Shown here: piece after piece, positions 4,743-5,183 of the stretch
Layout of the letters: every line of letters begins with the position of its first letter
Numbering within the stretch: position 1 is the stretch's first letter
Source: Anaerolineales bacterium
Lineage (GTDB): Bacteria; Chloroflexota; Anaerolineae; Anaerolineales; UBA6663
Direction of reading: 5' to 3'
Assembly (NCBI GenBank): GCA_016789245.1
Contig: JAEURM010000160.1
Coordinates: forward strand, 1-5,183
DNA length: 5,183 bases
Made by a program: the position numbers and the translations under genes
The notes under the pieces: generated by a model
The model's input: the letters and a program-made list of their open reading frames with translations, nothing else
Told to the model about the DNA's origin: nothing
Database searches by the model: none

Positions 4743-5183
4743 ATGTCCGTAGAACCACCTAAAACAGAATCAAGCACTAACGGCGCTGTACCACCCCCAC
4801 CGCCGCCGCCCACGCCTGATTCTCTCCCTACGCGCTCCACTCCTTCGCCGGAGCCAGATAGCCTCACGCCGCGCCAACGCGCTTACTTAATTGGCGGCGT
4901 GATTTTCGCCATTCTGATTTTCGTCGGCTTAATCGCCTTTGCAGTCTTTCTCGTCAACAACCCCGCACAAGCGTCCGTCTGGCGGGATGTGTTCATCATC
5001 TTCATGGCGCTAGAGATGATTTTGATTGGCGGGGCGCTGGTGGTGCTGATGATTCAACTGGCCGCGCTCACTAACTTGTTGAAGAATGAAGTGAAACCAA
5101 TTTTAGAAGCCACACAAGAAACGGTGAACACTGTGCGCGGCACTACCATTTTTGTAAGTGAGAATTTGACTGAGCCCATTATG
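4743..5183 (+). CDS. Partial two-pass membrane protein with proline-rich N-terminus and helical tail
   Basis: An open frame of 147 codons runs off the right edge, so the C-terminus is unknown. The N-terminal 45 residues are Pro/Ser/Thr-rich and disordered-looking, with seven consecutive prolines at 17-23. Two membrane segments follow, about 48-71 (YLIGGVIFAILIFVGLIAF) and 83-106 (VFIIFMALEMILIGGALVVL). After them comes an amphipathic helix (NLLKNEVKPILEATQETVNT, 111-130), then residues with an NLTEP motif. The last part resembles DUF948/YtxG-type proteins, which have a membrane anchor followed by a helical region with repeated Val-Lys-Pro and Thr-Val-Asn patterns. This resemblance is by eye only and the family is not established. 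The start is supported by an extended -10 ending 6 bases upstream. Codon use matches its neighbours. Confidence 0.78.
   Translation, partial: MSVEPPKTESSTNGAVPPPPPPPTPDSLPTRSTPSPEPDSLTPRQRAYLIGGVIFAILIFVGLIAFAVFLVNNPAQASVWRDVFIIFMALEMILIGGALVVLMIQLAALTNLLKNEVKPILEATQETVNTVRGTTIFVSENLTEPIM

Overview
The window looks like chromosomal DNA from a bacterium that starts many genes on leaderless mRNAs. Three of the six genes have a -10-like hexamer ending exactly 6 bases before the start codon. GC-rich codon use, this promoter style and the protein types would fit a Chloroflexota (Anaerolineae-like) genome or a similar lineage. That placement is inference; nothing in the window proves it.

Layout, left to right. 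(1) Positions 1-351, minus strand: the first 117 codons of a small membrane protein that runs off the left edge. It is visibly AT-richer than the rest and has its own Shine-Dalgarno (SD) site. (2) Positions 352-497: a non-coding stretch with two related 23-bp palindromic elements exactly 40 bp apart. The perfect one covers the likely -10 box of the left-hand gene. (3) Positions 498-1910, minus: a 470-residue zinc metallopeptidase related to family M3. (4) Positions 1911-2045: a divergent intergenic region with a leaderless promoter at each end and a short-repeat hairpin between. (5) Positions 2046-3242, plus: a cysteine desulfurase. A ten-unit, 7-bp degenerate tandem repeat spans its stop codon and the gap behind it. 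(6) Positions 3290-4441, plus: mnmA, the tRNA 2-thiouridylase. (7) Positions 4438-4713, plus: a 91-residue membrane protein overlapping mnmA by four bases (ATGA). (8) Positions 4743-5183, plus: the first 147 codons of a two-pass membrane protein that runs off the right edge and has its own extended -10 and leaderless start.

Functionally, the desulfurase and MnmA form a pathway pair. The desulfurase takes sulfur from cysteine as a persulfide, and MnmA uses it to make 2-thiouridine at position 34 of certain tRNAs. Their adjacency resembles the YrvO-MnmA pair of Bacillus subtilis. The peptidase is divergent and probably does cytoplasmic peptide turnover. No link between the membrane proteins and sulfur transfer can be read from the sequence.

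I found no tRNA, rRNA, CRISPR array, transposase or convincing intrinsic terminator. I did not find an obvious new multi-gene system. The signals most worth a second look are the paired palindromes at 387-449 and the fixed 6-base leaderless promoter spacing.
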